The notes beneath the pieces are model-generated. The model was not told the DNA's origin and ran no database searches. It saw nothing but the letters and a program-made list of their open reading frames with translations. A DNA stretch of 64,000 bases from Tenacibaculum dicentrarchi. GTDB taxonomy: Bacteria; Bacteroidota; Bacteroidia; Flavobacteriales; Flavobacteriaceae. Positions 53,033 to 62,041 of the stretch are shown here, piece by piece; the stretch's first letter is position 1, and the number at the start of each line of letters is the position of its first letter. The DNA is taken from NCBI RefSeq assembly GCF_900239345.1, contig NZ_OESZ01000023.1, forward strand, positions 1 through 64,000. Direction: 5' to 3'. The position numbers were made by a program, and so were the translations under genes.

Positions 53033-53776
53033 TTACGTTAATAACATTTGTGTTAATAAATAATTGGCGATTACAATAAGTACGGTTGTCCAAACTACCG
53101 ATTGCGTACTTGCCTTACCCACCTCTAACGAGCCTCCTTTTACATAGTATCCGTGGTATGCAGGCACAGTAGCTATTAAAAATGCAAAAATTAAGGTTTT
53201 TATCATCGCATAAGTTATTAAAAATGGGTCAAATTCCATTTGTAAGCCTATAATATAATCTACTCCTGAAAACAGCCCCGAAAGCATTCCGGTAAGCCAT
53301 CCTCCAAAAATCCCTAAGAACATCGCTAATATTATCAGAAAAGGATAAAAACATACCGTGGCTATTATTTTAGGTAATACCAAGTAATTTAAAGAGTTAA
53401 TTCCCATTACCTCTAAGGCATCAATTTGTTCGGTAACACGCATAGATCCGATACTTGATGTAATATATGACCCTACTTTTCCTGCTAAAATAATAGAACA
53501 AAATGTGGGTGCAAATTCTAAAATCATCGAGCGTTTTGCGGCAAATCCGATTAATGAATCAGGTATAAAAGGGCTGTCTAAACTCAGGGCGGTTTGCAAG
53601 GCAATTACACCACCTATAAAAAAGGAAATAAAGGAAATAATTCCTAATGATTTAAGCCCCAATTCATCAACTTCTCTAAACAATGCTTCTTTAAAAACAC
53701 GTGCACGCTGTGGCTTTGTAAAAACTTGCTTTAGCATTAAAATATACGTACCTATATGCTCAATGTAGTTCTTCAT
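53033..53776 (-). CDS. mlaE: ABC transporter permease, MlaE-like
   Basis: A 247-residue inner-membrane permease of the MlaE/YrbE family. Several membrane segments are visible, including LGIISFISFFIGGVIALQTAL (about 40-60), the conserved EFAPTFCSIILAGKVGSYITSSIGSMRVTEQIDALEVMGINSLNYLVLP core (about 86-134) containing the GSMRVTEQIDALEVMG signature, and three C-terminal segments. With MlaF it forms a phospholipid transporter core. The substrate-binding MlaD is probably encoded elsewhere. Confidence 0.92.
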   Translation of the reverse strand: MKNYIEHIGTYILMLKQVFTKPQRARVFKEALFREVDELGLKSLGIISFISFFIGGVIALQTALSLDSPFIPDSLIGFAAKRSMILEFAPTFCSIILAGKVGSYITSSIGSMRVTEQIDALEVMGINSLNYLVLPKIIATVCFYPFLIILAMFLGIFGGWLTGMLSGLFSGVDYIIGLQMEFDPFLITYAMIKTLIFAFLIATVPAYHGYYVKGGSLEVGKASTQSVVWTTVLIVIANYLLTQMLLT

Positions 53777-53895
53777 TTAAACGAATCTATTTTTTCTTTT
53801 GGCTAAAGTATTAAAAAACCATTAACTCTTGGCTTTATTATTAGTTTTAGTGTGCATTTACCTACCTTTGATTTTATAACTTTTTAAATTTTATA

Positions 53896-55536
53896 ATGAA
53901 AAAATTCATACCCTTAGCTACTTTGGCTATCGTTTGCTTATGTAGTTTTACTTCTCCTAAAAAAAAGACTCCTAAAAAACCAAAATTAGTCGTAGGCGTT
54001 GTTATCGACCAAATGCGTTACGATTATCTTACCCGTTTTGCTAGTAAATATGGTACTGATGGTTTTAATCGCTTATTAAATGAAGGATTTTCGCTTGAAA
54101 ACGCTCATTACAACTACATTCCTACTTATACCGCTGTTGGACATACCTCTATTTACACAGGAACAACACCTATAAATCATGCTATTATCAGTAATAATTG
54201 GTATGATAAATACTTAAAAAAATCGGTGTATTGTGTTGACGATAGCACTTATAAAACTGTTGGAAACAATGGCGATGGCGGAAAAAAATCGCCTAAAAGA
54301 ATGCTAACAACCACCATTACCGACCAATTACGATTGGCACAAAATATGAACGGAAAAACCATCGGTATTGCTATTAAAGACCGTTCGGCAATTTTACCTG
54401 CGGGGCATACTGCAAACGGTGCATATTGGTTTGATGGCGGTAGTAAAGGTGATTGGATTACCTCGTCATATTATATGGATAAATTGCCAAAATGGGTACA
54501 GAAATTTAATAAGGCGAAAATTGCAGATACTTATTTAAGCCAGCCATGGGAAACCTTATACAACATAAATACCTACACCGAAAGTATTGCTGATGACAAC
54601 AATTTTGAACAAGCTTTTAAGGGTGAAAAAAAACCTGTATTTCCGCATAATATTCCTAAATTAAGAGCTAAAAACAATAATTACAGTATTATAAAAGGGC
54701 TTCCTGCAGGAAATTCTTTAACTACCGATTTTGCAAAAGCAGCCATTATTGGCGAAAACTTAGGGCAATCTGATTATACCGATTTTTTAACTGTTAGTTA
54801 TTCATCTACCGATTATGTTGGGCATCAATTTGGTGTTGCATCTAAAGAAATTGAAGATACTTATTTACGCTTAGACAAAGATTTAGCCTCTTTATTTCAA
54901 TTTTTAGATGCTAAAGTTGGTAAAGGAAATTACACCTTATTTTTAACAGCCGACCACGCAGCAGTTCAAGTGCCTGCTTATTTGCAGTCGGTTAAAATTC
55001 CTGCCAATTATTTTAGCTATAAAAAATTTACTGCTTTTGTAAATAATATCACCAAAAAATATTTTAATTCAGATGCCTTGGTTGAAAATATTTCAAACTT
55101 TCAGATTTTTTTAGATAAAAATAAAATTGAAGCTTTAAAATTAAATAAAAATGAAGTAGCTCAAAAAATAGCCGATGAAGTAATTAATTACAAAGGAATT
55201 TACAAAACTGCAACCGCTAGAACTTTACAAACAACCTCGTTTACTACGGGTATTTTAAACTCGTTACAAAACGGATATAATCAAAAATTTTCAGGTGATG
55301 TAATGCTTGTTCCTACCCCATCAACGGTTAGTTACCCTAAAAAAGGAACTACCCACGGCTCAGGATATTCATATGACACACATATTCCTGTAATTTTTTA
55401 CGGAAACGGTATTAAAAAAGGGGCATCAAAAAAGAAATATGAAATTGTTGATATTGCTCCTACACTTTCTAATTTACTTCAAATTGAGTTTCCTAATGGT
55501 AGCACAGGAAAAGTTATAGAAGAAGTTTTAAACTAA
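53896..55536 (+). CDS. Alkaline phosphatase, PafA-like
   Basis: A 546-residue exported phosphatase of the alkaline phosphatase superfamily. A signal peptide (about 1-21) is followed by VVGVVIDQMRYDYLTRF (metal-binding Asp, about 33-49) and the nucleophile Thr in PTYTAVGHTSIYTGTTP (about 75-91). Further metal ligands are in SSTDYVGHQFG (about 302) and TADHAAVQVP (about 352), and the terminal His is in KKGTTHGSGYSYDTHIPV (about 477-494). This is the pattern of Flavobacterium PafA, a broad phosphomonoesterase that is not strongly phosphate-repressed. Single gene. Confidence 0.93.
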   Translation: MKKFIPLATLAIVCLCSFTSPKKKTPKKPKLVVGVVIDQMRYDYLTRFASKYGTDGFNRLLNEGFSLENAHYNYIPTYTAVGHTSIYTGTTPINHAIISNNWYDKYLKKSVYCVDDSTYKTVGNNGDGGKKSPKRMLTTTITDQLRLAQNMNGKTIGIAIKDRSAILPAGHTANGAYWFDGGSKGDWITSSYYMDKLPKWVQKFNKAKIADTYLSQPWETLYNINTYTESIADDNNFEQAFKGEKKPVFPHNIPKLRAKNNNYSIIKGLPAGNSLTTDFAKAAIIGENLGQSDYTDFLTVSYSSTDYVGHQFGVASKEIEDTYLRLDKDLASLFQFLDAKVGKGNYTLFLTADHAAVQVPAYLQSVKIPANYFSYKKFTAFVNNITKKYFNSDALVENISNFQIFLDKNKIEALKLNKNEVAQKIADEVINYKGIYKTATARTLQTTSFTTGILNSLQNGYNQKFSGDVMLVPTPSTVSYPKKGTTHGSGYSYDTHIPVIFYGNGIKKGASKKKYEIVDIAPTLSNLLQIEFPNGSTGKVIEEVLN

Positions 55537-55544
55537 AAAAATAA

Positions 55545-55565
55545 GAGGCGCTCAATGAGCGCCTC
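55545..55565. terminator. Hairpin downstream of the phosphatase gene
   Basis: GAGGCGCTC and GAGCGCCTC form a perfect GC-rich 9-bp stem with an AAT loop. Ts follow only on the minus strand; on the plus strand, after the phosphatase gene, As follow. It could protect the 3' end of the phosphatase mRNA or stop minus-strand transcription. The remaining 55566-55740 bases hold nothing that I can identify. Confidence 0.5.
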
Positions 55566-55740
55566 AAAAAAAACTACAATATAAGAGGGGGCATAATTAT
55601 TTTTTTAATGTTTTGTTTACGCAATAACTCTCGCTAAGCATCTTTCTAAATTATTAGACACCTTTTTTACAAAAAGTCACATTTTATACTTATTTAAAAG
55701 GATTCGCTCAATATATTATTTGTTGTAAGCCTTACCTTTA

Positions 55741-55779
55741 AAAACTTAAAAAGCTCCCATTAGGAGCTTTTTAAGTTTT
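55741..55779. terminator. Terminator of the restriction-modification gene
   Basis: A 17-bp perfect stem, AAAACTTAAAAAGCTCC against GGAGCTTTTTAAGTTTT, with a 5-base loop, 18 bases after the gene's stop codon. Confidence 0.85.
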
Positions 55780-55797
55780 ATTGTTTAATGAAAATAT

Positions 55798-58700
55798 CTA
55801 ACTATTTTCTACAATCGCAATTTCAGCATCGGTTAAATTGTATAATTTATAAACCATTGCATCAATTTCTTTATCGGTTTGATTTATTTGAGTTTGTAAG
55901 GCTTGAGCTTCGGATTTTTTAACCGTAAAAACATCCATCCAATCCATTTCATCTAGTTTTGTAAGTACGGGAATTATTGGCAGTTCGTTTTTTACAAGTT
56001 CTTTATTATTGCTTTTTATCGCCTTGTTGAGTTCTTTTATAAAATCGCCAAATTCTAAATCGTGCCAGTTTTGAAGCTTTTTTGATAACTTTTCTAATTG
56101 AAATTTTTGCTTTACATACTTTTGGAATTTGTTATTTACTTTTTCAAAAAATTCATAATCAATTAAAATTCTACTTACATTTTGAGAAATATTATTGTTG
56201 CTACTTTTAACAATTGGAATCTTATTCAAATTTACTTTTTTTACTTCAGCAAATAATCTTCCTTTCTCTTGAGAAATATTTTGGTAAATAACTTTAATTA
56301 ATTTACTGTTTAAAATTCCTAAAAGATGTTTTATGTCAATATTTTCTGGAGCTTTAATATTATAAACATTATTAAGATTTATTCTCTTTTTATTATCTAT
56401 TGTAGCAATAATTCTATCAGAAGTTTGTCTTATAATTATTTTATTATCATCAAAAAAAGGAGCAATATTTCTTGGTTCTGCTAACCAAACTCCATAACTC
56501 AAATACATTTCTGGTTTTTGTACAAACCTATATTTATGAAAATCTTTTCCAATAACACAGTTTATATATGTTTCGTCAATTTTACTTGTAGAAGTGAACT
56601 TTTTCTCTTTTACATCTTCCTTAGTTTGTTTAGGCTTACCTTTATTAGTCTGATAAGGTTTAATACCTACTATTATTTGAGTTAACTCTCCTAATTTATT
56701 TCCTTTTTTTAAAATTTTTTGAATATTTAAATCTGAATCATTTAAATTATATGTCTCATCAGAATTAACTACATTTTCATATTTAAAAATCTTAGAGTTT
56801 AATGTTTCTGCTTCTAACTTGTTTTTACATTTTAAAACTGAAATATCACTTTTAATGTTTTTTTCTTTCGAAATAATTAATGTTATTCCATCTCCTATAT
56901 CTGCATCATCAAAAACTTCATAATAATATTTCACAAAATTTATTATAGAGTATTTATTAAAAATAGAACGAATTTTTTTAAAATAATGTTGATAAGTAAA
57001 TGTTGCAGGAGTAATAAATCCTAAAATACCTAAATCTTTTAATAAATCTATTCCTTTTTCATAAAAAACTACATATGTGTTAACTTGATATTCAAATGAT
57101 TTAAAATTTTTCTCTATAAAATATGAAGATTTAATATCCAATTCTGCACCATACGGCGGATTTCCAATAATGACATCAAAACCGCCATTTTCAAATATTT
57201 GAGGAAACTCATTTTCCCAATTAAAGGCTTTATCACCTGCAACGGTTTTACTATCAATTAAAGAATTTCCACATTTAATATTGCTGTTTAAGTTGTTTAA
57301 TTTACGTCTAGGTTGTGCGGTTCTTAGCCACAGCGAAAGTTTGGCAATTTCTACGGATTCTTCGTTTAAATCGACTCCAAAAATATTATTTTCAAGGATT
57401 TTATTTTCAATATCAGGAAAAACAAGAAAACCTCCTAAAAGCTTGGTTTTTAGCTCATCAATATAGGTATGTTCTTTAATTAGAAAATCTAACGCTTGGT
57501 TTAAAAATGCTCCCGAACCACAAGCGGGGTCGCAAATAGTCAGTTTTAACAGCCATTCTCTATAAACATCTAAGAACGAAACTAATTTAATAATCGTTGT
57601 TTTTGGTCTGTTTTTTCGTCCTTTAAAATAGTCATCTTCTTTGATACCGAGTTCTGTTTTCTTTTCGGTACAAAGTTTACCAACGGTATTATCTACAATA
57701 TATTTTGTGATGTATTTTGGCGTATAAAAAACACCATCTTTTTTACGTTTACTTGTTTGTTTATCAAAATTTGAACCTTGAATTTCGGCATTTACGCTTT
57801 CAATTTCATTTAACGAATTTTCAAAAATATGTCCTAAAATATTTACATCAACTTGGCTATCAAAATCATATTCCGATAATTTTTTAGTATGTTTATATAG
57901 TAATTTATCATCTAAAATAAGCGAATTTAAAACGGCATCAGGTTTAAAAAGTCCGCCATTATAAGCGAAAATTTCGGCTTTTTTATCTATTTTTTCTCTA
58001 CCAGTGTCTAAATATTTAAAATACCGTTTAAAGCGATTATATAACGGAACTTCAATATCTAAATCTTTTAATTTATCCCAATCTTTAAGAATTTCAAGTG
58101 TTGAATTTGGTGATAATAAACCTCTATCTTCGGCAAAGAAAATAAACAGAAACCTATCAATTAATTTTTGCGATTTTTTAAACAGACTTAATTTGATATT
58201 TTTATTAATACTATCAATATTTTCTTTTTCCTGTTCGGTTCTAAAAATAGGATTCTTTAAATTCTGTTTTACTAAATCTCGATATAATTCTCTTTTAAAA
58301 AGCGAATAATCGTTATAAAAATCTTTTGTAATTTGTTCTTCTTTAACTACGGATGCTTCTTTAATTTTTAAAGGAATATTATTTAAAATATTATCTTTTT
58401 GTAAACACAAATACAAGAATTGAAACTGTTCTTTAGTAAGTTCAAATAAATTAAACTCTTCAAATTCGGTGGCATCGTTTATATAGAATCGTAATTTTTC
58501 GAAATTTGAAGTAATCACATAAACACAGCCTTTTTGATTTGCTTTATAATCAAAAGCTTGTTTTCTGATGCTTTCTAAATCCTTAGTTTTTGTACCTTTT
58601 AATTCGATAACTGCAATAGCAATGTTATCGTTTAAAATAGCACCATCGGCTTTTCGTGCGTTGGTTTGATTTTTATATTCGGCAACTAAGTTAAAATCGG

Positions 58701-58908
58701 CATTTGGTTTTAGGGTATAATTTAAAATATTAACAAATAATTCCGTTAAAAAAATACCTTGATACTCTTCTTCTTTTGAGCTTCTGATATTTTCTTGTAT
58801 CGTAGGATTTAGAAAATATTTTGTATATTTTTTATAGGCTTTTTCTAGTACTTCTTTTTGCTGAAGTTTAAGATGTTTTTTTAATACGGATACTTGAAAT
58901 AATGACAT
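55798..58908 (-). CDS. Type IIG restriction-modification enzyme (Eco57I-like)
   Basis: A 1036-residue fused restriction and modification protein. The N-terminal nuclease has a PD-(D/E)xK pattern: Asp in KADGAILND (about 87-95) and AVIELKGTK (about 101-109). The adenine methyltransferase has motif I CDPACGSGAFLNQ (about 459-471) and motif IV IIGNPPYGAEL (about 585-595). The rest, about 690-1000, should be the DNA-specificity domain. All core motifs look intact, so one polypeptide may both cut and methylate. It has its own promoter and terminator and no separate methylase, and it lies beside an integrated element. Recognition sequence unknown. Confidence 0.9.
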   Translation of the reverse strand: MSLFQVSVLKKHLKLQQKEVLEKAYKKYTKYFLNPTIQENIRSSKEEEYQGIFLTELFVNILNYTLKPNADFNLVAEYKNQTNARKADGAILNDNIAIAVIELKGTKTKDLESIRKQAFDYKANQKGCVYVITSNFEKLRFYINDATEFEEFNLFELTKEQFQFLYLCLQKDNILNNIPLKIKEASVVKEEQITKDFYNDYSLFKRELYRDLVKQNLKNPIFRTEQEKENIDSINKNIKLSLFKKSQKLIDRFLFIFFAEDRGLLSPNSTLEILKDWDKLKDLDIEVPLYNRFKRYFKYLDTGREKIDKKAEIFAYNGGLFKPDAVLNSLILDDKLLYKHTKKLSEYDFDSQVDVNILGHIFENSLNEIESVNAEIQGSNFDKQTSKRKKDGVFYTPKYITKYIVDNTVGKLCTEKKTELGIKEDDYFKGRKNRPKTTIIKLVSFLDVYREWLLKLTICDPACGSGAFLNQALDFLIKEHTYIDELKTKLLGGFLVFPDIENKILENNIFGVDLNEESVEIAKLSLWLRTAQPRRKLNNLNSNIKCGNSLIDSKTVAGDKAFNWENEFPQIFENGGFDVIIGNPPYGAELDIKSSYFIEKNFKSFEYQVNTYVVFYEKGIDLLKDLGILGFITPATFTYQHYFKKIRSIFNKYSIINFVKYYYEVFDDADIGDGITLIISKEKNIKSDISVLKCKNKLEAETLNSKIFKYENVVNSDETYNLNDSDLNIQKILKKGNKLGELTQIIVGIKPYQTNKGKPKQTKEDVKEKKFTSTSKIDETYINCVIGKDFHKYRFVQKPEMYLSYGVWLAEPRNIAPFFDDNKIIIRQTSDRIIATIDNKKRINLNNVYNIKAPENIDIKHLLGILNSKLIKVIYQNISQEKGRLFAEVKKVNLNKIPIVKSSNNNISQNVSRILIDYEFFEKVNNKFQKYVKQKFQLEKLSKKLQNWHDLEFGDFIKELNKAIKSNNKELVKNELPIIPVLTKLDEMDWMDVFTVKKSEAQALQTQINQTDKEIDAMVYKLYNLTDAEIAIVENS

Positions 58909-58932
58909 TTATAGCTTTTTTTTTATCAACTA

Positions 58933-58962
58933 TAAAATTACTTTAAAAAAAATGATGTGCAA
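58933..58962 (-). promoter_or_regulatory. Candidate promoter of the restriction-modification gene
   Basis: On the minus strand TTG (58960-58962) is followed after 19 bases by TAATTTTA (58933-58940), one mismatch from the -7 consensus and 24 bases before the ATG. The stretch from 58963 to 59311 is AT-rich, and I see no gene in it. Confidence 0.4.
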
Positions 58963-59311
58963 TTATTATTTGTAATAAGTTATTCAGATAGTTTTAAAAA
59001 AAAGCACTAATAAAACACTAACAATCTTTAAAAATGCTTAGAAAATTTTTAAATTTCATCTAAAAAAAGTTTTATAACAGAAAAATAACAAATCGAATCT
59101 GTTAAAGGGATTTTATTTCAGGTTTGCATGCTGATTTACCGTATTTATTCCATTTTTTCTTGATGATTCTTGTCAATTCGAGTAATTTTAATGATTAAAA
59201 GTAATTAAAACTGTATCGATACAATTTTTTGAAAGAAAAAATCACTCGAACTTCCTCGGTAGAGTTTGGTATAATTATAGTTTATTTATGGATTTATCAA
59301 AATTAGCACAA

Positions 59312-59402
59312 ATGCCTAGCCCCGATTGAAGCTTTGTTTGAGCTCTTTTTTTGATTTTTCTTCAAAAAAAAGCGAGTGCGTAAAGCGGGAAATTGCTTCA
59401 AA
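59312..59402. repeat. Dispersed intergenic repeat, copy 2 (inverted relative to copy 1)
   Basis: Same block as at 27000-27090 on the opposite strand: TAGCCCCGATTGAAGC, then TTTGTTTGAGCTC, a variable T/A-rich centre, GCGAGTGCG, AAAGCGGGAAAT and GCTTCAAA. The outer parts are nearly identical between copies, and the centre differs while keeping its T-run/A-run character. A 66-residue reading frame across it is accidental. Confidence 0.8.
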
Positions 59403-59436
59403 AAAAATACAGATACAGAAACTAATAAACAACAAA

Positions 59437-59462
59437 AAACCTTACTATTTCTAGTAAGGTTT
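59437..59462 (-). terminator. Terminator left behind from the tRNA at the attachment site
   Basis: AAACCTTACTA and TAGTAAGGTTT form an 11-bp perfect stem with a 4-base loop, with A/T runs outside. It lies three bases from the tRNA-derived attachment site and would have ended transcription of the original minus-strand tRNA. Confidence 0.65.
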
Positions 59463-59465
59463 AAG

Positions 59466-59480
59466 TGAGCCCTGGAGGAT
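59466..59480 (-). other. Attachment site: 3' end of a tRNA gene
   Basis: TGAGCCCTGGAGGAT is, read on the minus strand, the last part of a tRNA: two T-loop bases (AT), T-stem CCTCC, acceptor arm AGGGCTC and discriminator A. Resemblance to a tRNA stops inside the T-loop, where GCAATAC replaces the expected TCGAACC pattern. This is the expected trace of integration into a tRNA 3' end; the intact tRNA should lie at the other end of the element, beyond the window. Confidence 0.65.
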
Positions 59481-59595
59481 GCAATACAAATATAACTAAA
59501 CATAACTAAACCCTTTTAAACACAAGCCTAAACACCTATTAAACCTACAAATAAAACACACTACAATACAGGTAGAATAAGATAAATGTATAAAT

Positions 59596-59619
59596 TGCTG
59601 ACACATTTGCTGACACATT
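59596..59619. repeat. Tandem 12-bp repeat upstream of the integrase
   Basis: TGCTGACACATT occurs twice, directly adjacent (59596-59607 and 59608-59619), 41 bases before the ATG at 59660. It is a good candidate for a recombinase or repressor binding site, and overlaps the candidate -33 element. Confidence 0.6.
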
Positions 59620-59640
59620 TAATAAAATAATGTACCTTTA
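59606..59640 (+). promoter_or_regulatory. Candidate integrase promoter
   Basis: TTTG (59606-59609) is followed after 23 bases by TACCTTTA (59633-59640), one mismatch from TAnnTTTG. A start near 59645 would favour the ATG at 59660 over the upstream one at 59630. Confidence 0.35.
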
Positions 59641-59659
59641 TATTATCAAAAAAAAGAGA

Positions 59660-60922
59660 ATGACTAAGATTAGTTTTTACATAAGAAATACTGATACAAA
59701 AAAAGAAACTCCTATTAATTTTCGTATCAATTTATCAAGAGATGAAAAATTAAGAGGAACTACAAAAATTAAAATAGCTCCCCTATTTTGGGATAAAGAA
59801 AAACAAAGAGTTAGAAACCGAGTTGAAGTTTCAAATATCAAAGATGTAATAAATAATAGATTAAGAGAATTTGAAAATTTTATTTTAAATAAAGTACTCT
59901 TATCTGATACTGAAAACCCTATTGAAATTAAACAAAATCTAAAAAATGATATTAAAGATTTTTTTGGAAGAAAAGAGGAGAAAATAGTTCCTACACTTTA
60001 CTCTCAAGCTGAACAATTTATTGAAGACTCTCAAAGAAGAACAATAAATGATAAACCAATATCTAAAACAACTATTTTAGCTTACAAAAGAACTATTAAA
60101 GTATTAAAAGAGTTTGAAGAATGTAATAAATACCCTATTTCTTTTGAATCAATAACAATGGATTTTTATTATGATTTTATAACTTTTTTAAAGGAAAAAA
60201 ATTTTACACCTAATACAATAGGAAATTATATTAAAACACTTAAAGTATTTTTAAGTGATGCCACTGAAAAAGGTATAAATACAAATTTAACGTACAAAAA
60301 CAAAAATTTTATAAAACCTACTGGAGAATCATTTCAAATATATCTGAATGAAGAAGAACTTAGTAGTATGATAAACTTAGATTTATCAAATGATAAAAAA
60401 CTAGATAACGCAAGAGATTTATTTATTATTGGTGCATATACAGGATTAAGAGTTTCAGATTTTAATAATTTATCTAAAGATAATATCGAAGTTCAAAATG
60501 GCTATCAATTATTAAACCTTATTGTTACTAAAACGAATAGACCTATTTCGATTCCTATTCATCCAAAAGTGGCAGATATTATAACTAAAAATAGCGGAAA
60601 CTTTCCAAAAAAAATGTCTGACCAACATATTAACAAATCATTAAAAGAAATAGGTAAATTAGCCAATATTAATACTAAAATAAGCTATAACACAAATAAA
60701 GGAGGTAATATTATTAAAGAAACAAAATATAAATATGAAATGATTACAAATCATACAGGAAGACGCTCTTTTTGTACTAATGCCTATATTAATAATATGC
60801 CAACACTTGATATAATGGCAATTAGCGGGCATACTACAGAAAAAGTATTTCTAACCTATATTAAAATTGGAGCAAAAGAAAGAGCTTTGAAAATTGCAGA
60901 TAATAATTTTTTTAAGAAATAA
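59660..60922 (+). CDS. Tyrosine recombinase (integrase) of the right-hand element
   Basis: About 420 residues from the ATG at 59660 (MTKISFYIRNT); an upstream ATG at 59630 adds ten lysine-rich residues and overlaps the candidate promoter. N-terminal arm-binding and SAM-like core-binding regions precede a catalytic domain with Arg in YTGLRVSDFNN (about 270), HTGRRSF (HxxR box, about 366), ISGHTTEKVF (His, about 388) and the nucleophile in LTYIKIG (about 400). It reads away from the attachment site, 180 bases distant. Most similar in this window to the integrase at 93-1382. It drives integration into a tRNA 3' end. Confidence 0.93.
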   Translation: MTKISFYIRNTDTKKETPINFRINLSRDEKLRGTTKIKIAPLFWDKEKQRVRNRVEVSNIKDVINNRLREFENFILNKVLLSDTENPIEIKQNLKNDIKDFFGRKEEKIVPTLYSQAEQFIEDSQRRTINDKPISKTTILAYKRTIKVLKEFEECNKYPISFESITMDFYYDFITFLKEKNFTPNTIGNYIKTLKVFLSDATEKGINTNLTYKNKNFIKPTGESFQIYLNEEELSSMINLDLSNDKKLDNARDLFIIGAYTGLRVSDFNNLSKDNIEVQNGYQLLNLIVTKTNRPISIPIHPKVADIITKNSGNFPKKMSDQHINKSLKEIGKLANINTKISYNTNKGGNIIKETKYKYEMITNHTGRRSFCTNAYINNMPTLDIMAISGHTTEKVFLTYIKIGAKERALKIADNNFFKK

Positions 60923-60927
60923 ATATA

Positions 60928-61890
60928 ATGGGAAAATATAAAGGTTTTTTTATAGGGAAAGAGAAATATTTTAAAACTGAAAAGATTCACGAATTATTTA
61001 TTGAGATGGATGTACTCGATAATAATGTTAAAATGGATTTAGATAGTAATCAAACTCGTTTTCAGCCAGAAGTTTTCAAAAAAGAATTTAGAGAGGAAGT
61101 TTTTAATGAAATAATAGAAGTATGTAAAAATATTGATGTCGAAAGAGAATGTTTCAATATAAAAGTTCAATTTGAAAATTGCATTGATTCTGAAACACAA
61201 AAAATATTTTTATCAAAAAAAATGAGTGAATATTCTAAAGAACTTAGTGATTCAATAGCTTATTTTTATTACAAAAAATCAGAAAAAGAGTTCCGTTCTT
61301 ATGCTATCAAAAATATCGGTATTGATGAAATATATCAGTACGTTCACGATAAGTTGAAAGATAATAGAAGAGGATATTTTTATATATCTTACTATCGTTT
61401 TTTGAGTAATACTTTAATTTTAGAGTATTTAAGAAACAGAGATGAATTGAATTATATTAATAATGAAAATTTAAACAGTAAAAATAAAAGTGATTTAACA
61501 ACAAGTCCTCAAATTAAATTAGAAGATAATCTTTCTAAAAAAGCATCTAAATATCCTTTAGTTTTTAAAAATTTAGAAACAGAAAAATTATTTGCCAATT
61601 TTTTAAAAGAACACTCAGCAGTAAATGAAAATAATGAACCTATTGATAGGAAGTTTAAACCTATTTGTCATGCTTTTTATACGGTATTAGCAGAAGAATA
61701 CAAACCTAAATCACCTACAAAAAAGTACCCTATATTTATTGTTAGAGTTAATCTAAAAGATTTTATAGATATGTTAGTTAAAGAATATAAAATTAAACCT
61801 ATAACAAAATTATCTAACGGAAATTCTTATTCAAGTATAGCTGATGATTTTTATAAAAAGATAGAAATGAAGTGTTTAAGCATTAAGTAG
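60928..61890 (+). CDS. Element protein of unknown function, next to the integrase
   Basis: A 320-residue, strongly charged and mostly helical protein beginning MGKYKGFFIGKEKYF, five bases after the integrase stop, so co-transcribed. The middle has KNIGIDEIYQYVHDKL and RRGYFYISYYRFLSNTL; the C-terminal part, about 215-315, has CHAFYTVLAEEY and ends with a helix rich in Lys. I do not recognise a family or a catalytic motif. Its stop codon TAG forms the first bases of the iteron array, so it could be the array's binding protein; this is guilt by position only. Confidence 0.75.
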   Translation: MGKYKGFFIGKEKYFKTEKIHELFIEMDVLDNNVKMDLDSNQTRFQPEVFKKEFREEVFNEIIEVCKNIDVERECFNIKVQFENCIDSETQKIFLSKKMSEYSKELSDSIAYFYYKKSEKEFRSYAIKNIGIDEIYQYVHDKLKDNRRGYFYISYYRFLSNTLILEYLRNRDELNYINNENLNSKNKSDLTTSPQIKLEDNLSKKASKYPLVFKNLETEKLFANFLKEHSAVNENNEPIDRKFKPICHAFYTVLAEEYKPKSPTKKYPIFIVRVNLKDFIDMLVKEYKIKPITKLSNGNSYSSIADDFYKKIEMKCLSIK

Positions 61891-61992
61891 AATTTTGAGA
61901 GAATAAATTAGAATTTTAAGAGAACAGATTAGAATTTTGAGAGAACAAAGTAGAATTTTGAGAGAATAAATTAGAGTTTTGAGAGAATAACA
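61888..61992. repeat. Five direct 21-bp repeats (iteron-like array)
   Basis: Five units start at 61888, 61909, 61930, 61951 and 61972, each exactly 21 bases apart. The core TAGAATTTTGAGAGAA is kept with one or two changes per unit (for example TAGAATTTTAAGAGAA in unit 2 and TAGAGTTTTGAGAGAA in unit 5); the last five bases vary. A period of two helical turns puts every unit on the same face of the DNA, as in replication-origin iterons or cooperative operators. The array fills the space before the HTH gene. There are no spacers, so it is not a CRISPR. Confidence 0.88.
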
Positions 61993-62041
61993 TTGCTTTT
62001 ATTTTTTTTGAACTTTGCATCATAATTAAAACCATAAAATT

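Noticed and set aside
55545-55565. Ordinary rho-independent terminator for the phosphatase gene
   Set aside because: The stem is strong, but no T run follows on the plus strand. It is listed as a hairpin of uncertain role.
59303-59503. A 66-residue minus-strand frame
   Set aside because: It lies across the dispersed repeat and the tRNA-derived attachment site; composition is repeat-driven.
61888-61992. CRISPR array
   Set aside because: The repeats are contiguous with no unique spacers, units vary in sequence, and no cas gene is present.
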